Shown piece by piece: positions 1 to 7,724 of a stretch of DNA of 39,660 bases. The notes beneath the pieces are model-generated. The model saw only the letters and a program-made list of their open reading frames with translations. It had not been told where the DNA came from and ran no database searches. Origin of the DNA: Deltaproteobacteria bacterium (GTDB lineage Bacteria; Desulfobacterota; Binatia; UBA9968); assembly GCA_016210115.1 (NCBI GenBank), contig JACQUW010000253.1, forward strand, positions 1-39,660, read 5' to 3'. The position numbers and the translations under genes are program-made. Numbering within the stretch: position 1 is the first letter of the stretch; the number at the start of each line of letters is the position of its first letter.

Positions 1-37
1 CACTTAGAGAGCAAAGCCCACGTTTCCTGTTTGGTTT

Positions 38-82
38 ATCCCCCTTTGCCAAATTTGAAAATGGGGGAAAGAGGGGGATTTG
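38..82. repeat. C-run/G-run intergenic repeat-like element
   Basis: A run of five C followed by TTTG is answered about 20 bases later by two G-runs (GGGGGAAAGAGGGGG), giving an imperfect hairpin. A small CAAATTTG palindrome lies between them. It sits in the non-coding stretch downstream of the minus-strand hydrolase gene. A related C-run/G-run hairpin lies at 9888-9921. Such elements are common as dispersed intergenic repeats in uncultivated bacteria. The rest of bases 1-267 shows no gene that I can support. Confidence 0.4.
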
Positions 83-267
83 TATTTTTTCACAGCTTCA
101 GGATAGGAATGGGATTTGGCTTTGGCCAAAGCTGCCAAAGGCAGGACCGGAAAAGTACACGCGATCTCCGGCCGAGCGGCGGCCGCAGCGCCAGCCGGAG
201 TCCTTGGAGGATCCGTCCTGAAGGAGATCAGCAGGATTCCGGCTGGATTAAGCTTCCGCAGCCGTGC

Positions 268-1131
268 TCACGCAGCAAGACGTTGCGCCCGCAACTGCCG
301 GGCGATAAATGTCTTGACCATCTCGATGGCGCGATCCGTCTGCGGTCCCGGTTCGCGCACCCATTGGTGTTCGCTGCCCGCAAAGATTTCAAACTGGCAC
401 TCGCCGCCCGCGGCGCGGTACGAATTGGCGAATTTCTCCTGCACGGTCGGAAGAACGTTGTCATCCAGCTCGCCCTGCATGATCAGCAGCGGCGGCAACG
501 TCACCGGCTCCTTCCGGTCCAAAATTTCCTGCGGATTGCCTTCATGGATCGTCTCCCACGGATTGAAATAGGTCTTGCTGTTCTGCACCATCTCGACACG
601 CCCTAATTTTTCGGCGTTCAAATAACGGGCGTAAGGGTCGCTCACCGGCGACCGGGTTGCAACGTAAGCAAGCGTTGCCTCAATGTCCGGCGCCTCCGGC
701 AGAGGATGCGCGGTGTAATGCGGATCGCGCGGGCGCATGGCGCAGAGTTCAATGACGTGACCGCCGCTTGAGCTGCCCAATGCGCCAACAGTCGCTGGAT
801 CACCTTTCCACTCGCGGGACTTGGCCTTGAGCCACCGGATGCCGTAGTTTCCGTCCTGCACCGAGGCGGGATATGGCGCTTCCGGGGCGAGCGTGAGGTC
901 AATGGCCACAACCAAGACGCCACTCGCGGCAATGCGTTCGTCCATGGCCGAATTCGCTTTACGGTCCTGGTTGTTCCACGCCCCGCCGTGCAAATCCAAT
1001 AGCGCCGGGAATGGCCCGTCGCCTTGCGGTTGATAGACGCGCGCCATCAGCGCGCGCGTTGGCGCGCGCCGGTACTCGACGTCCCCAACTTTGAGTTCGA
1101 AATTGTTTGACGGATTATATGCAGTTGTCAT
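268..1131 (-). CDS. alpha/beta hydrolase, carboxylesterase/HSL-like
   Basis: The 287-aa cytoplasmic protein has no signal peptide. An HGG oxyanion-hole motif lies at residues 48-50, a GSSSG nucleophile elbow places the serine at residue 121, an acid residue is in the GELDD segment (Asp223 or Asp224), and the likely catalytic His is at 255 (GSEHQW). This order is that of the hormone-sensitive-lipase/carboxylesterase branch of the alpha/beta hydrolase fold, which cleaves ester or amide bonds; the substrate cannot be read from sequence. The ATG at 1131 is preceded by a strong AAAGGAGG ribosome site, so the start is well supported. It lies 101 bases downstream of another hydrolase gene on the same strand and may be the last gene of that cluster. 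Confidence 0.85.
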   Translation of the reverse strand: MTTAYNPSNNFELKVGDVEYRRAPTRALMARVYQPQGDGPFPALLDLHGGAWNNQDRKANSAMDERIAASGVLVVAIDLTLAPEAPYPASVQDGNYGIRWLKAKSREWKGDPATVGALGSSSGGHVIELCAMRPRDPHYTAHPLPEAPDIEATLAYVATRSPVSDPYARYLNAEKLGRVEMVQNSKTYFNPWETIHEGNPQEILDRKEPVTLPPLLIMQGELDDNVLPTVQEKFANSYRAAGGECQFEIFAGSEHQWVREPGPQTDRAIEMVKTFIARQLRAQRLAA

Positions 1132-1232
1132 GTTGGCCTCCTTTAGGTTTATGGTTACCTTCCCTCCGGACGCAAGAAATTCAGCATCTTAGCTTCCGTC
1201 TCTGAAAATTTCCCCCGGCATTTGTTCCCCCT

Positions 1233-2123
1233 CTATTTTTCTGCGTGCTTGATCCATTTGGTAACCGCATCGATGACTTTCTGCTCGATGCCGAAAAAGC
1301 CGTGGGGTGCCAATGGATCGCATGGGTCTGTCAACGGAGTGCTTCCGCCTTTAAAAAAGAGGACCTGAACCCTGCTTGACGCGGTCAATCGTTTCTTGAG
1401 CGCCGCTGCGTCTTCAGCTAACGTGAGAGGACATTTGTCCTCCCGATGGGTCGCAACTAGAGTTGGAGCCGCAATAGACTCGAGGGCGACATCCCCCAGA
1501 TCACCCCCACCGGCGGGCCCGGTGAGAGGCGCGGTTAGAACGAGCCCATTGGCCCGCGAGGCCGGGTGTGGCTCCGCAGCGGCTCTGGCCGACGAAATCG
1601 TGCCCTGGCTGGTGCCGGCTGCCCACAACGGAAGGTTTGGAAATTTCCCGCGCAGATCGGCCATAACGGCCTCAATATCCGTCAGATGTTCTCCGCTGTG
1701 CGGTTTCCCGGGAGCGCGATGTCCGCTCAGGCCCCCAGGAAGATCAAGGAAATCTGACGCCGCGTCGATAACCCCTACGACAAAACCTTCAGCCGCGAAG
1801 TGGTTGCGGCTTCGAACTAAAAAGTTTTGGGTTTCAATGTCCAATTGGCTGTCTTTGACTTCGAGCTTCCCTCTGCCGCCCGTAAATAATAGCAAAATCG
1901 CGACGGGATTGATGTCTCCAATACCATCTTCATTAAGATCGACCTTCGTGACGTCTATCAAAATGTAGCTCTGCTCCGCGTCGACCCCAGGCATGTCGAA
2001 TCGGTCACGATGTCCCGTAATTGTCTGCACGGTCACTTCGACCGGCACAGGAGCGGCCCAACCGGGCAGGCTCAGGGTTCCCAGAATCACTCCTGCAATC
2101 ACGAAGAGCCGGATCTTTTTCAT
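1233..2123 (-). CDS. secreted alpha/beta hydrolase-like protein
   Basis: From the ATG at 2123 the protein is 296 aa and begins with a typical Sec signal peptide (KKIR, then a hydrophobic run ending GWA, about residues 1-23). A GTSQG nucleophile elbow puts the serine near residue 172, and a late His follows in the segment PHGFFG, as expected for the alpha/beta hydrolase fold. A Tat motif is not seen. An in-frame ATG 16 codons upstream (2171) overlaps the upstream stop as TGATG, which would allow coupled translation. I prefer 2123 because it gives a classical signal peptide and has AAGGA 8 bases upstream, but both starts are possible. It is the last gene of the lgt-cyclase-hydrolase run. The substrate is unknown. 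Confidence 0.7.
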   Translation of the reverse strand: MKKIRLFVIAGVILGTLSLPGWAAPVPVEVTVQTITGHRDRFDMPGVDAEQSYILIDVTKVDLNEDGIGDINPVAILLLFTGGRGKLEVKDSQLDIETQNFLVRSRNHFAAEGFVVGVIDAASDFLDLPGGLSGHRAPGKPHSGEHLTDIEAVMADLRGKFPNLPLWAAGTSQGTISSARAAAEPHPASRANGLVLTAPLTGPAGGGDLGDVALESIAAPTLVATHREDKCPLTLAEDAAALKKRLTASSRVQVLFFKGGSTPLTDPCDPLAPHGFFGIEQKVIDAVTKWIKHAEK

Positions 2124-2170
2124 ATTCCTTGTCCTTGTTTTAGCAGAATAGACGCCCGTTAATTTCTTCA

Positions 2171-2818
2171 TCAGGTCCTAAGGTAGACGTCGGGAGACAA
2201 TGCAAACCTCTGGGCACAAGGAAAACTGCAGAAATAATAGATCTGGTCTCCAAACGGCAGCTTTGCAGGGGCGGTTTCACGCTCGACCAGCATACGACAG
2301 ACCGGATCGACTTTCATGCATGATGTCGAATCTCCCTCGCCGACAATTTCAAAGAGCAAAACCGGCTGCGGGACATTCTTCAGTTGGGCTGGTCCCAAGG
2401 GATAAACAGCGACCTTTTCCGCATTGCGGGCGGCATCAATAATCTTCTCCGTGCAAAGCACCTGGCCGGAGCGCGCGTACGCAGCCACGCGGGCCGCCAG
2501 ATTCACGGTCATGCCAAAAAAATCCCCGTCCCTCTCCTCGGCCGGACCGACATGGATCCCCACTCGAATCATCGGAAACATCGGCTCTCTCTCGACTGCC
2601 CTGTAAAGCTGAAGCGCCGTCGCTACTGCCTCAGCCGGATCGCCGGCGACAATCATCACCGCGTCGCCCATTCTTTTCACAACACGAGCGCCGGTCCCCA
2701 GGGAGGCTTCGGCCAAGGCATAGAACCGGGCGGCTAAATCGGCCGCTGCTTCGTCTCCATGCGCTTCAGTGAGGGCCGTGAAACCCGCCAGGTCGGCAAA
2801 TAGAAAAGTTGCCTCCAT
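2171..2818 (-). CDS. class III adenylate/guanylate cyclase-YHS domain fusion
   Basis: The 215-aa protein starts directly with a class III nucleotidyl cyclase homology domain (residues 1-160). Asp9 in FADLAGFT and Asp52 in KRMGD are the two metal-binding aspartates, and Asn106 and Arg110 in TVNLAAR match the transition-state residues. These suggest a catalytically competent domain. Residues 168-210 form a YHS domain with DPVC (Cys174) and a CSFPC pair (Cys197, Cys201), a small metal-associated module common in copper and heavy-metal proteins. No membrane segment is present, so it is probably a soluble cyclase with a metal-sensing tail. That role is inference. It follows lgt by only 9 bases and overlaps the possible upstream start of the next hydrolase, so the three are likely one transcript. 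Confidence 0.82.
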   Translation of the reverse strand: MEATFLFADLAGFTALTEAHGDEAAADLAARFYALAEASLGTGARVVKRMGDAVMIVAGDPAEAVATALQLYRAVEREPMFPMIRVGIHVGPAEERDGDFFGMTVNLAARVAAYARSGQVLCTEKIIDAARNAEKVAVYPLGPAQLKNVPQPVLLFEIVGEGDSTSCMKVDPVCRMLVERETAPAKLPFGDQIYYFCSFPCAQRFALSPDVYLRT

Positions 2819-2827
2819 GGTACGAAT

Positions 2828-3808
2828 CTATTTCAGTTCCGCGCGCGCGGCATTGATTCTCGGATAGACGCTGGAATATTGCAGGCCCGCATGGCGCTTT
2901 CCATATCGGGCGGGAATGTCTTGTGTCCAGTCGCTCGGAAGCGTCAGTGCGAACAACAGCAATGCAACGAAGAGGGTTCTCCGCCACCAAAGAGCTTTCG
3001 ACGCCTCCCTGAAGGAAATCTCGCCCTCGGGCATCCGTCCCGCTTCCCGGCCGCGCCTTCGCATAGAACAACCGAACAGCAATAGACCGAGAAACGCCAT
3101 GAGGATGTTGAGGCTCTGTCCGGTCGCGAGCCCGAGAAGAGTTGTCGGGTATTCGCGGAAAAAATCTATGAAAATTCTGAGGAAGGCATATAAAAATAGG
3201 AAGACCCCGGTAACAACGCCTTGCGGCGGCTGTCGCTTGCCGATGGAGAGCAAGAGCGGAATCAGAACGAGATTTTTCGCGCCATCGTACAGCACGACGG
3301 GGTGACGAAATCCGTCGGCGTCAGGAAACTTTACGGCCCACGGCATATCCGTGATGCTGCCGACAATTTGACCGTCTATGAAGTTCCCGAGCCGTCCGAC
3401 GCCGAGAATAAATGCGGCGGGCACCGCCAAGGCGTCGGTCATGACTAGAAATGACTTGCGATAAATCCGGTTAAACAAGAATATCGCCGCCACGGCGCCC
3501 AGCAGAAGCCCGTGCGTAGCCATTCCGCCAATCCAGTATGCCGGGACCAAAGACGGTCGCGCCCTGTAAAACGGCCATTCGTAGAACACGACCTGGATAA
3601 AGCGTCCACCGACGAGAACCCCGACAACAACAAATAGAGCCAGCGTGTAAACTGCCTGCGCGGAAAATCCAAGCTCAGCCCGCTTGCGCCTCAAAAAAGA
3701 ATAGATATTCAGGAAACCCAGAGAGTAGCTTAAGCCATACCACCACAGATGAATACCGGCGATCGATCCGATGATCGGATCAATATTGTGAACATACGGA
3801 CCGAACAT
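2828..3808 (-). CDS. lgt: prolipoprotein diacylglyceryl transferase
   Basis: Lgt transfers a diacylglyceryl group from phosphatidylglycerol to the lipobox cysteine of prelipoproteins at the inner membrane, the first step of lipoprotein maturation. The 326-aa protein is polytopic. It carries the ATHGLLLG segment with essential His99, the family signature GRLGNFIDGQIVG at 138-150, the HPVVLYD segment at 169-175, and the RIFIDFFRE arginines near 211-218. About 70 extra residues follow the last conserved membrane segment and include one more hydrophobic stretch, so it is longer than the usual 260-290 aa. The ATG at 3808 has only a weak ribosome site but begins the conserved N-terminus. Several lipoproteins encoded in this window would be its substrates. 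Confidence 0.93.
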   Translation of the reverse strand: MFGPYVHNIDPIIGSIAGIHLWWYGLSYSLGFLNIYSFLRRKRAELGFSAQAVYTLALFVVVGVLVGGRFIQVVFYEWPFYRARPSLVPAYWIGGMATHGLLLGAVAAIFLFNRIYRKSFLVMTDALAVPAAFILGVGRLGNFIDGQIVGSITDMPWAVKFPDADGFRHPVVLYDGAKNLVLIPLLLSIGKRQPPQGVVTGVFLFLYAFLRIFIDFFREYPTTLLGLATGQSLNILMAFLGLLLFGCSMRRRGREAGRMPEGEISFREASKALWWRRTLFVALLLFALTLPSDWTQDIPARYGKRHAGLQYSSVYPRINAARAELK

Positions 3809-3829
3809 GGAATACGCGAGTGATCCGAC

Positions 3830-4156
3830 TTATATCGTGGTTGATCCTTTTGGTGCGCCCGCTACGACGGGGGGCCGTTGCTCAAATCTAGAAAACTCCG
3901 AAGCGTACTTGACGACCCCGCAGATTCCCTTCAGCGCTCCGCGTCGAAGTGCCATGAATTCTTCATCAACCCCGTAATCGTTCTCGAGACCGAAAGAGCG
4001 CGCCGGGGCAAAACCGAAGCGTTTATAGTATCTCGGATCACCGAGGACAACAACGAATTCGAACCCCGCGCGACGACACTTCTCGATGCCGCCCTCAACC
4101 AATCGGGCGTCCAATGCCTTTGCGTTGACGTCAGAACGTGATGACGCGGTCCACAT
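3830..4156 (-). pseudogene. 5'-truncated GNAT acetyltransferase remnant
   Basis: The frame encodes about 108 aa resembling only the C-terminal half of a GNAT-family N-acetyltransferase. It has a helix (ARLVEGGIEKCRRAGF), the strand VVVLGDPRYYKRFGFAPA, then FMALRRGALKGICGVVKY. The N-terminal half, including most of the acetyl-CoA pyrophosphate loop, is missing. Its 5' end runs into the 3' end of the DsrE-like gene in a different frame (overlap 4131-4156). No good ribosome site precedes the ATG at 4156 or the TTG at 4159. The simplest reading is that an upstream deletion or rearrangement removed the start. It could be translated as a short protein, but it would lack the cofactor site. Confidence 0.6.
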
Positions 4157-4493
4157 CAACTGAAAGTTGCACGAGTTCCTTCGGCGTAGTCCATCTCGAG
4201 GAAAGCCATTTCAGATCTTCGTCCGTCACCCCACGGGCGCGGCCGCAGGCCCCTCACGTATAGACCGGAACTTTGTTGTCCAGCGCGAACTGGATAAGCT
4301 CTCTAAGCGGAGGAATTCCGACCGGCAGCACGGAATCCGCAACCACCTTGCGCGCCAGAACCGAAGCGTCTCCGGCCAGCACGATTTCCGGCTTGTGCCC
4401 GGCTTCTACCGCGCCCTTAGCCGTGAAGAACGCTAAACCCGCGCGGGTGGGGTCCTCCGAACCATGCGTACTAATGATAAGTAAACGCGCCAT
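4131..4493 (-). CDS. DsrE-like selenoprotein (in-frame UGA = Sec80)
   Basis: The ATG at 4493 follows a strong GAGGAGGT ribosome site 7 bases upstream. The first 79 codons encode a DsrE/DsrF-like sulfurtransfer-family N-terminus (LLIISTHGSEDPTRA, then FALDNKVPVYT). Codon 80 (4256-4254) is TGA. The same frame continues for 40 codons as GACGRARGVTDEDLKW and ends at a TGA at 4133-4131, giving 120 aa, the usual DsrE-like length. The continuation carries the conserved ARGVT segment, and the UGA sits at the usual reactive-cysteine position, forming U-x-x-C (Sec80, Cys83). A hairpin starts 11 bases after the UGA. DsrE-like selenoproteins are known from metagenomes. A conventional annotation would truncate this gene. 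Function is probably thiol/sulfane-sulfur or redox chemistry. Selenocysteine machinery is not in this window. Confidence 0.8.
4223..4242 (-). promoter_or_regulatory. bacterial SECIS-like hairpin after the UGA
   Basis: In the mRNA downstream of the in-frame UGA (4256-4254), 4239-4235 (CGCCC) pairs with 4231-4227 (GGGUG), including one G-U pair, around a GUG apical loop at 4234-4232. Two more C-G pairs (4242-4241 with 4224-4223) extend the stem past a small internal loop. The loop begins about 20 bases after the UGA and starts with GU. This fits the published bacterial SECIS description of a short stem with a small G-containing apical loop 16-37 bases after the UGA. It was folded by eye only. 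Confidence 0.6.
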
Positions 4494-4688
4494 GGCAATA
4501 CCTCCTCTGTTTTTCCTCTATTTTTATCACGAGTTTTGCAGCGGGGAAACGCGGCTCATCAAGCACCAGCAAGCTGCTGTAAATTATCAGACCGAGAGCG
4601 AAGCGCGGAGAAGAAGGCTGAAAAAATGTATTGAACGAACTTCTGTTGCAGTAAGCTGGATGTGGCTAAAGGACTGGAAGGATTGAAA

Positions 4689-5837
4689 CTACTCAGCTTC
4701 CGCAGGGACAGCCTGATTCGCGGCGGCGATTACGGGTTCCTGCACCGGAAGAGCCATGCAATCGGCTGGCGGCAGCTCAACCCAAACAGCGTCACCGCGC
4801 CGTAGCTCAAGCCCGTGGCTTTGATGTGTTCGCAGAAACACCCGCCCTAACTGCACCGTGCAGTCAAGGTACTCGCCGAGAAACATAACCGTAGCCATGC
4901 TTCCTTCAACCACATTCCCGGAATGAGCCGGACGGCTCTTATGGAGAACTACATCCTCGGGCCGGACGACCACAACGACCTTGGCTCCCGGCAAAAGACC
5001 GCCTGTGAGCCCGCAAGCGAGTTCGCCAACCTCGCTGTCGACCAGACCCCGGTCACCGTCTTCGAGCTTACGCAGCTTTCCTTCGATCTGGTTCGTCGAG
5101 CCGATGAACTGCGCGACAAACTGGCTTCTGGGGTGCATGTAAATTTCCCTCGGCGGTCCCTCCTGAACGATAACGCCCGCGCTCATGACTGCGATCACAT
5201 TCGACATGGAGAGAGCCTCGATCTGATCATGGGTGACATAGAGCGTTGTAATTCTCAGGCGGCGCTGGAGTTCGCGCAACTCCACCCTCATCCGCTCGCG
5301 CAGTTTCGCATCGAGATTGCTTAGCGGCTCGTCCAGCAGAAGGACCTGAGGCTCGCGCACGAGGGCGCGCGCCAACGCCAGGCGTTGCTGCTGGCCGCCG
5401 GAGAGCTGCGTCGCCATTCGCGTCCCCAGCTCTTGAAGCTCCACAAGCTCAAGAGCTTGAGAGACCTTTTTCTGAATCTCACCCCCGCTGAGCCGCTGCT
5501 TTCCGACCCGCAAGGGAAATGCCACGTTCTCGAACACGGTAAGGTGGGGCCAAATCGCATAACTTTGGAACACCATTCCAATGGGCCGGCGGTACGCCGG
5601 AACAAAAACGCCGCTCCCCGAGGAATAGACAACGCTGCCCGCCACCTCGATTTCGCCTGAGTCGGGCCTTTCCAAGCCGGCGATGCATCGCAGTGTCGTT
5701 GTTTTCCCGCAGCCCGAAGGGCCTAACAACGTGTAGAAGCGGCCCTCCTCCACCGTAAACGAAACCTCGTCCACCGCTCTGACGCGCTCGGCGCTGCGAT
5801 CAACAAAGGTCTTCACAAGGGACGCAATACGGATCAC
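4689..5837 (-). CDS. ABC importer ATPase, FbpC/PotA type
   Basis: The 382-aa nucleotide-binding subunit has all standard motifs: Walker A GPSGCGKTT (39-47), Q-loop Gln91, signature LSGGQ (145-149), Walker B LLLDE with D-loop SNLD (166-176) and H-loop His203. A C-terminal TOBE region (about 230-370) is typical of the iron(III), spermidine/putrescine, thiamine and sulfate subfamily. It energises the permease encoded just upstream. It is the last gene of the operon order binding protein-permease-ATPase, 121 bases after the permease stop. The family spans ferric iron, thiamine, phosphonate and polyamines, and the ATPase alone does not tell which. Confidence 0.92.
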   Translation of the reverse strand: MIRIASLVKTFVDRSAERVRAVDEVSFTVEEGRFYTLLGPSGCGKTTTLRCIAGLERPDSGEIEVAGSVVYSSGSGVFVPAYRRPIGMVFQSYAIWPHLTVFENVAFPLRVGKQRLSGGEIQKKVSQALELVELQELGTRMATQLSGGQQQRLALARALVREPQVLLLDEPLSNLDAKLRERMRVELRELQRRLRITTLYVTHDQIEALSMSNVIAVMSAGVIVQEGPPREIYMHPRSQFVAQFIGSTNQIEGKLRKLEDGDRGLVDSEVGELACGLTGGLLPGAKVVVVVRPEDVVLHKSRPAHSGNVVEGSMATVMFLGEYLDCTVQLGRVFLRTHQSHGLELRRGDAVWVELPPADCMALPVQEPVIAAANQAVPAEAE

Positions 5838-5958
5838 GCTTGTACTTCGCCTCCCGGCACCGGTTTATTCACCGTGGTCCACTCTCCCGTCGCCTCTTCC
5901 CTCAAGCCTTACCCCTCGGTGTACTCTGATGCTCCGTCCTGAACCCATAATGATGCGG

Positions 5959-7680
5959 CTAGGTTTGAATCCCCACGCGGCCGGATACTTTGTAGAAAAC
6001 GGCGACGATGGCCAGAAGCGTCAGGATCATCACGATGCCGATCGCGGCAACGACTGTCACCTGCCCCTGTTCGAACATGGTGAAGAGCAGGATCGATAGA
6101 ACACGGCTCTCGCCGGTGGCCAGAAGGATCGAGGTCGAGAACTCCCGAAACGAGACAATGAAGACGTAGATCCATCCGGCGACGAAGCCGGGCCGCAGCA
6201 GCGGCAGAGTGACGCGCCAAAAAGTTTGCCACCAGGAGGCGCCCGACGTTCCTGCCGCCTCTTCCAGCTCGCTGTGAACTTGAATAATCGAACCGGAGGC
6301 GGAGCGCATGCCGTAGGGAAGATACTTGGTCATATAGGCGATCAGCAAAACCCACAGGGTCCCATAAATCGGCAAAGGAAACGCGACATAAAGCAAGATG
6401 AGCGCCATCCCCAAGACGATTCCCGGCACGGCAATCGGCACAAAGGCGAGAAAATCCAGCATCCAGGAGCCGGGCAGCCGGCTTTTGTAGACGATCCACG
6501 CGATAAGAGAGGTTAGCACCATAACCGCGCTGGCACTCATCAGTGCCAGCAGGATACTGTTCTTCATAGCCAGGCGAAACGGCGCGAACTCAAGGAGATA
6601 ACCGTAATTTTCCAGCGATAAAAGCTCAAGCGCTTTACGGCTTGGCGCCGCGAAAAATGGCAGAAACGAAGCCCAGAGCATCACCAAAAACGGAAGCAAA
6701 ACTACAATTACAAAGTAAGTCATGAAAAAGGCGAATCCCACCCAGCGCCAGCGTCCCAGGTTGAACTCGCGAGGCCTGAAAGCCTTGCCCGTTACAGTCT
6801 GGTAGCGCTCCCTTTCACGAGTCCCGCGCGTGTAAAGCCATACTCCCACGGCGCTCAGCATGAGCAAGCCCACGGCCAGCGCGGCGCCGCGACCGTAGTC
6901 CGGGGGGTACTCATTGAACGCCAGGAAGATCTCGCTCGTATAAACAAAGATGCGCGCCGGAATACCGATCAGCGCGGGAATCTCGAACGACTCCAGAGAG
7001 CGGACAAACAGCAGGAGCAGCACGGAGGCCGACGTCGGCATCAGCAATCGCAGAGTAATGCGCCGGAGCGTCTGCCAGTTGCTCGCGCCGGACATCATGG
7101 CGGATTCCTCCAGCGACGGATCCATGGATTTGAACGCTGCGACCATCATTAAAAACGCGAGCGGCACCTGACCCACGGCCTGAACCCAAATCATGCCACT
7201 CATCGAGAAAACGTTGAACGGCGGCGACTCGAGACCAAAGATGGACATCAGCGCCATATTCAAATAGCCGAACTTGGGACTCAAAAGAAAAATCCAGGCG
7301 ATCGCCTCGAGGACGCCCGGTAAGATCAGCGGGACCACCGCGACCGGAACAAATGCGATCCGAAGCGGCGTGTTCGTCCGCTCCGCAAGCCACGCAAGAA
7401 TGGTCCCCAATGCGAACGCGAGCCCGGCCGACCCACCGGCAAAGACAACGGAATTCTTGAAGGTGGAATAGGTATAGGGACTGGCATAAGCGGCAAGATA
7501 GTTCTGCAATGTCAGTGCGTACTGCCTGGGGCCGATCTCTCTCTCCAAGCTGCTCAAGAGAAGCACGAAGAGGGGAAGAACCGCGAGATAGACGAGCAGC
7601 AGCGCGCCTGTAAGAGGGATCAGCAGAGCGGGATCACGCAAAGACGGAAGAGTGGCCGCAAGGTTTCTTTGGATTCTCAG
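5959..7680 (-). CDS. ABC importer permease, fused two-domain FbpB type
   Basis: This inner-membrane permease contains two homologous halves of about six membrane helices each, as in FbpB/ThiP. Each half has an ATPase-coupling EAA loop: EESAMMSGASNWQTLRR in the first and EEAAGTSGASWWQTFWR in the second. The protein is 560 aa from a TTG at 7641, which has no ribosome site. Thirteen codons upstream, a CTG at 7680 has AAGGAAGG at 8 bases and gives a basic N-terminus (RIQRN), so I prefer a CTG start (573 aa). No in-frame ATG exists between the upstream stop and this point. It lies between its binding protein and ATPase genes on one strand. Confidence 0.88.
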   Translation of the reverse strand: MRIQRNLAATLPSLRDPALLIPLTGALLLVYLAVLPLFVLLLSSLEREIGPRQYALTLQNYLAAYASPYTYSTFKNSVVFAGGSAGLAFALGTILAWLAERTNTPLRIAFVPVAVVPLILPGVLEAIAWIFLLSPKFGYLNMALMSIFGLESPPFNVFSMSGMIWVQAVGQVPLAFLMMVAAFKSMDPSLEESAMMSGASNWQTLRRITLRLLMPTSASVLLLLFVRSLESFEIPALIGIPARIFVYTSEIFLAFNEYPPDYGRGAALAVGLLMLSAVGVWLYTRGTRERERYQTVTGKAFRPREFNLGRWRWVGFAFFMTYFVIVVLLPFLVMLWASFLPFFAAPSRKALELLSLENYGYLLEFAPFRLAMKNSILLALMSASAVMVLTSLIAWIVYKSRLPGSWMLDFLAFVPIAVPGIVLGMALILLYVAFPLPIYGTLWVLLIAYMTKYLPYGMRSASGSIIQVHSELEEAAGTSGASWWQTFWRVTLPLLRPGFVAGWIYVFIVSFREFSTSILLATGESRVLSILLFTMFEQGQVTVVAAIGIVMILTLLAIVAVFYKVSGRVGIQT

Positions 7681-7724
7681 GTGGGCAGCCTTCCTTGTTT
7701 CAGATAACCGTTCCGAAAAATTTT

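Noticed and set aside
31..606. Plus-strand 191-codon open frame opposite the first hydrolase
   Set aside because: It overlaps the well-supported alpha/beta hydrolase gene on the other strand, has no ribosome site, and its translation is Arg/His/Gln-rich shadow sequence.
2624..3071. Minus-strand frame spanning the lgt-cyclase junction as an extra gene
   Set aside because: It runs out of frame through the end of lgt and the start of the cyclase, both of which have clear family motifs.
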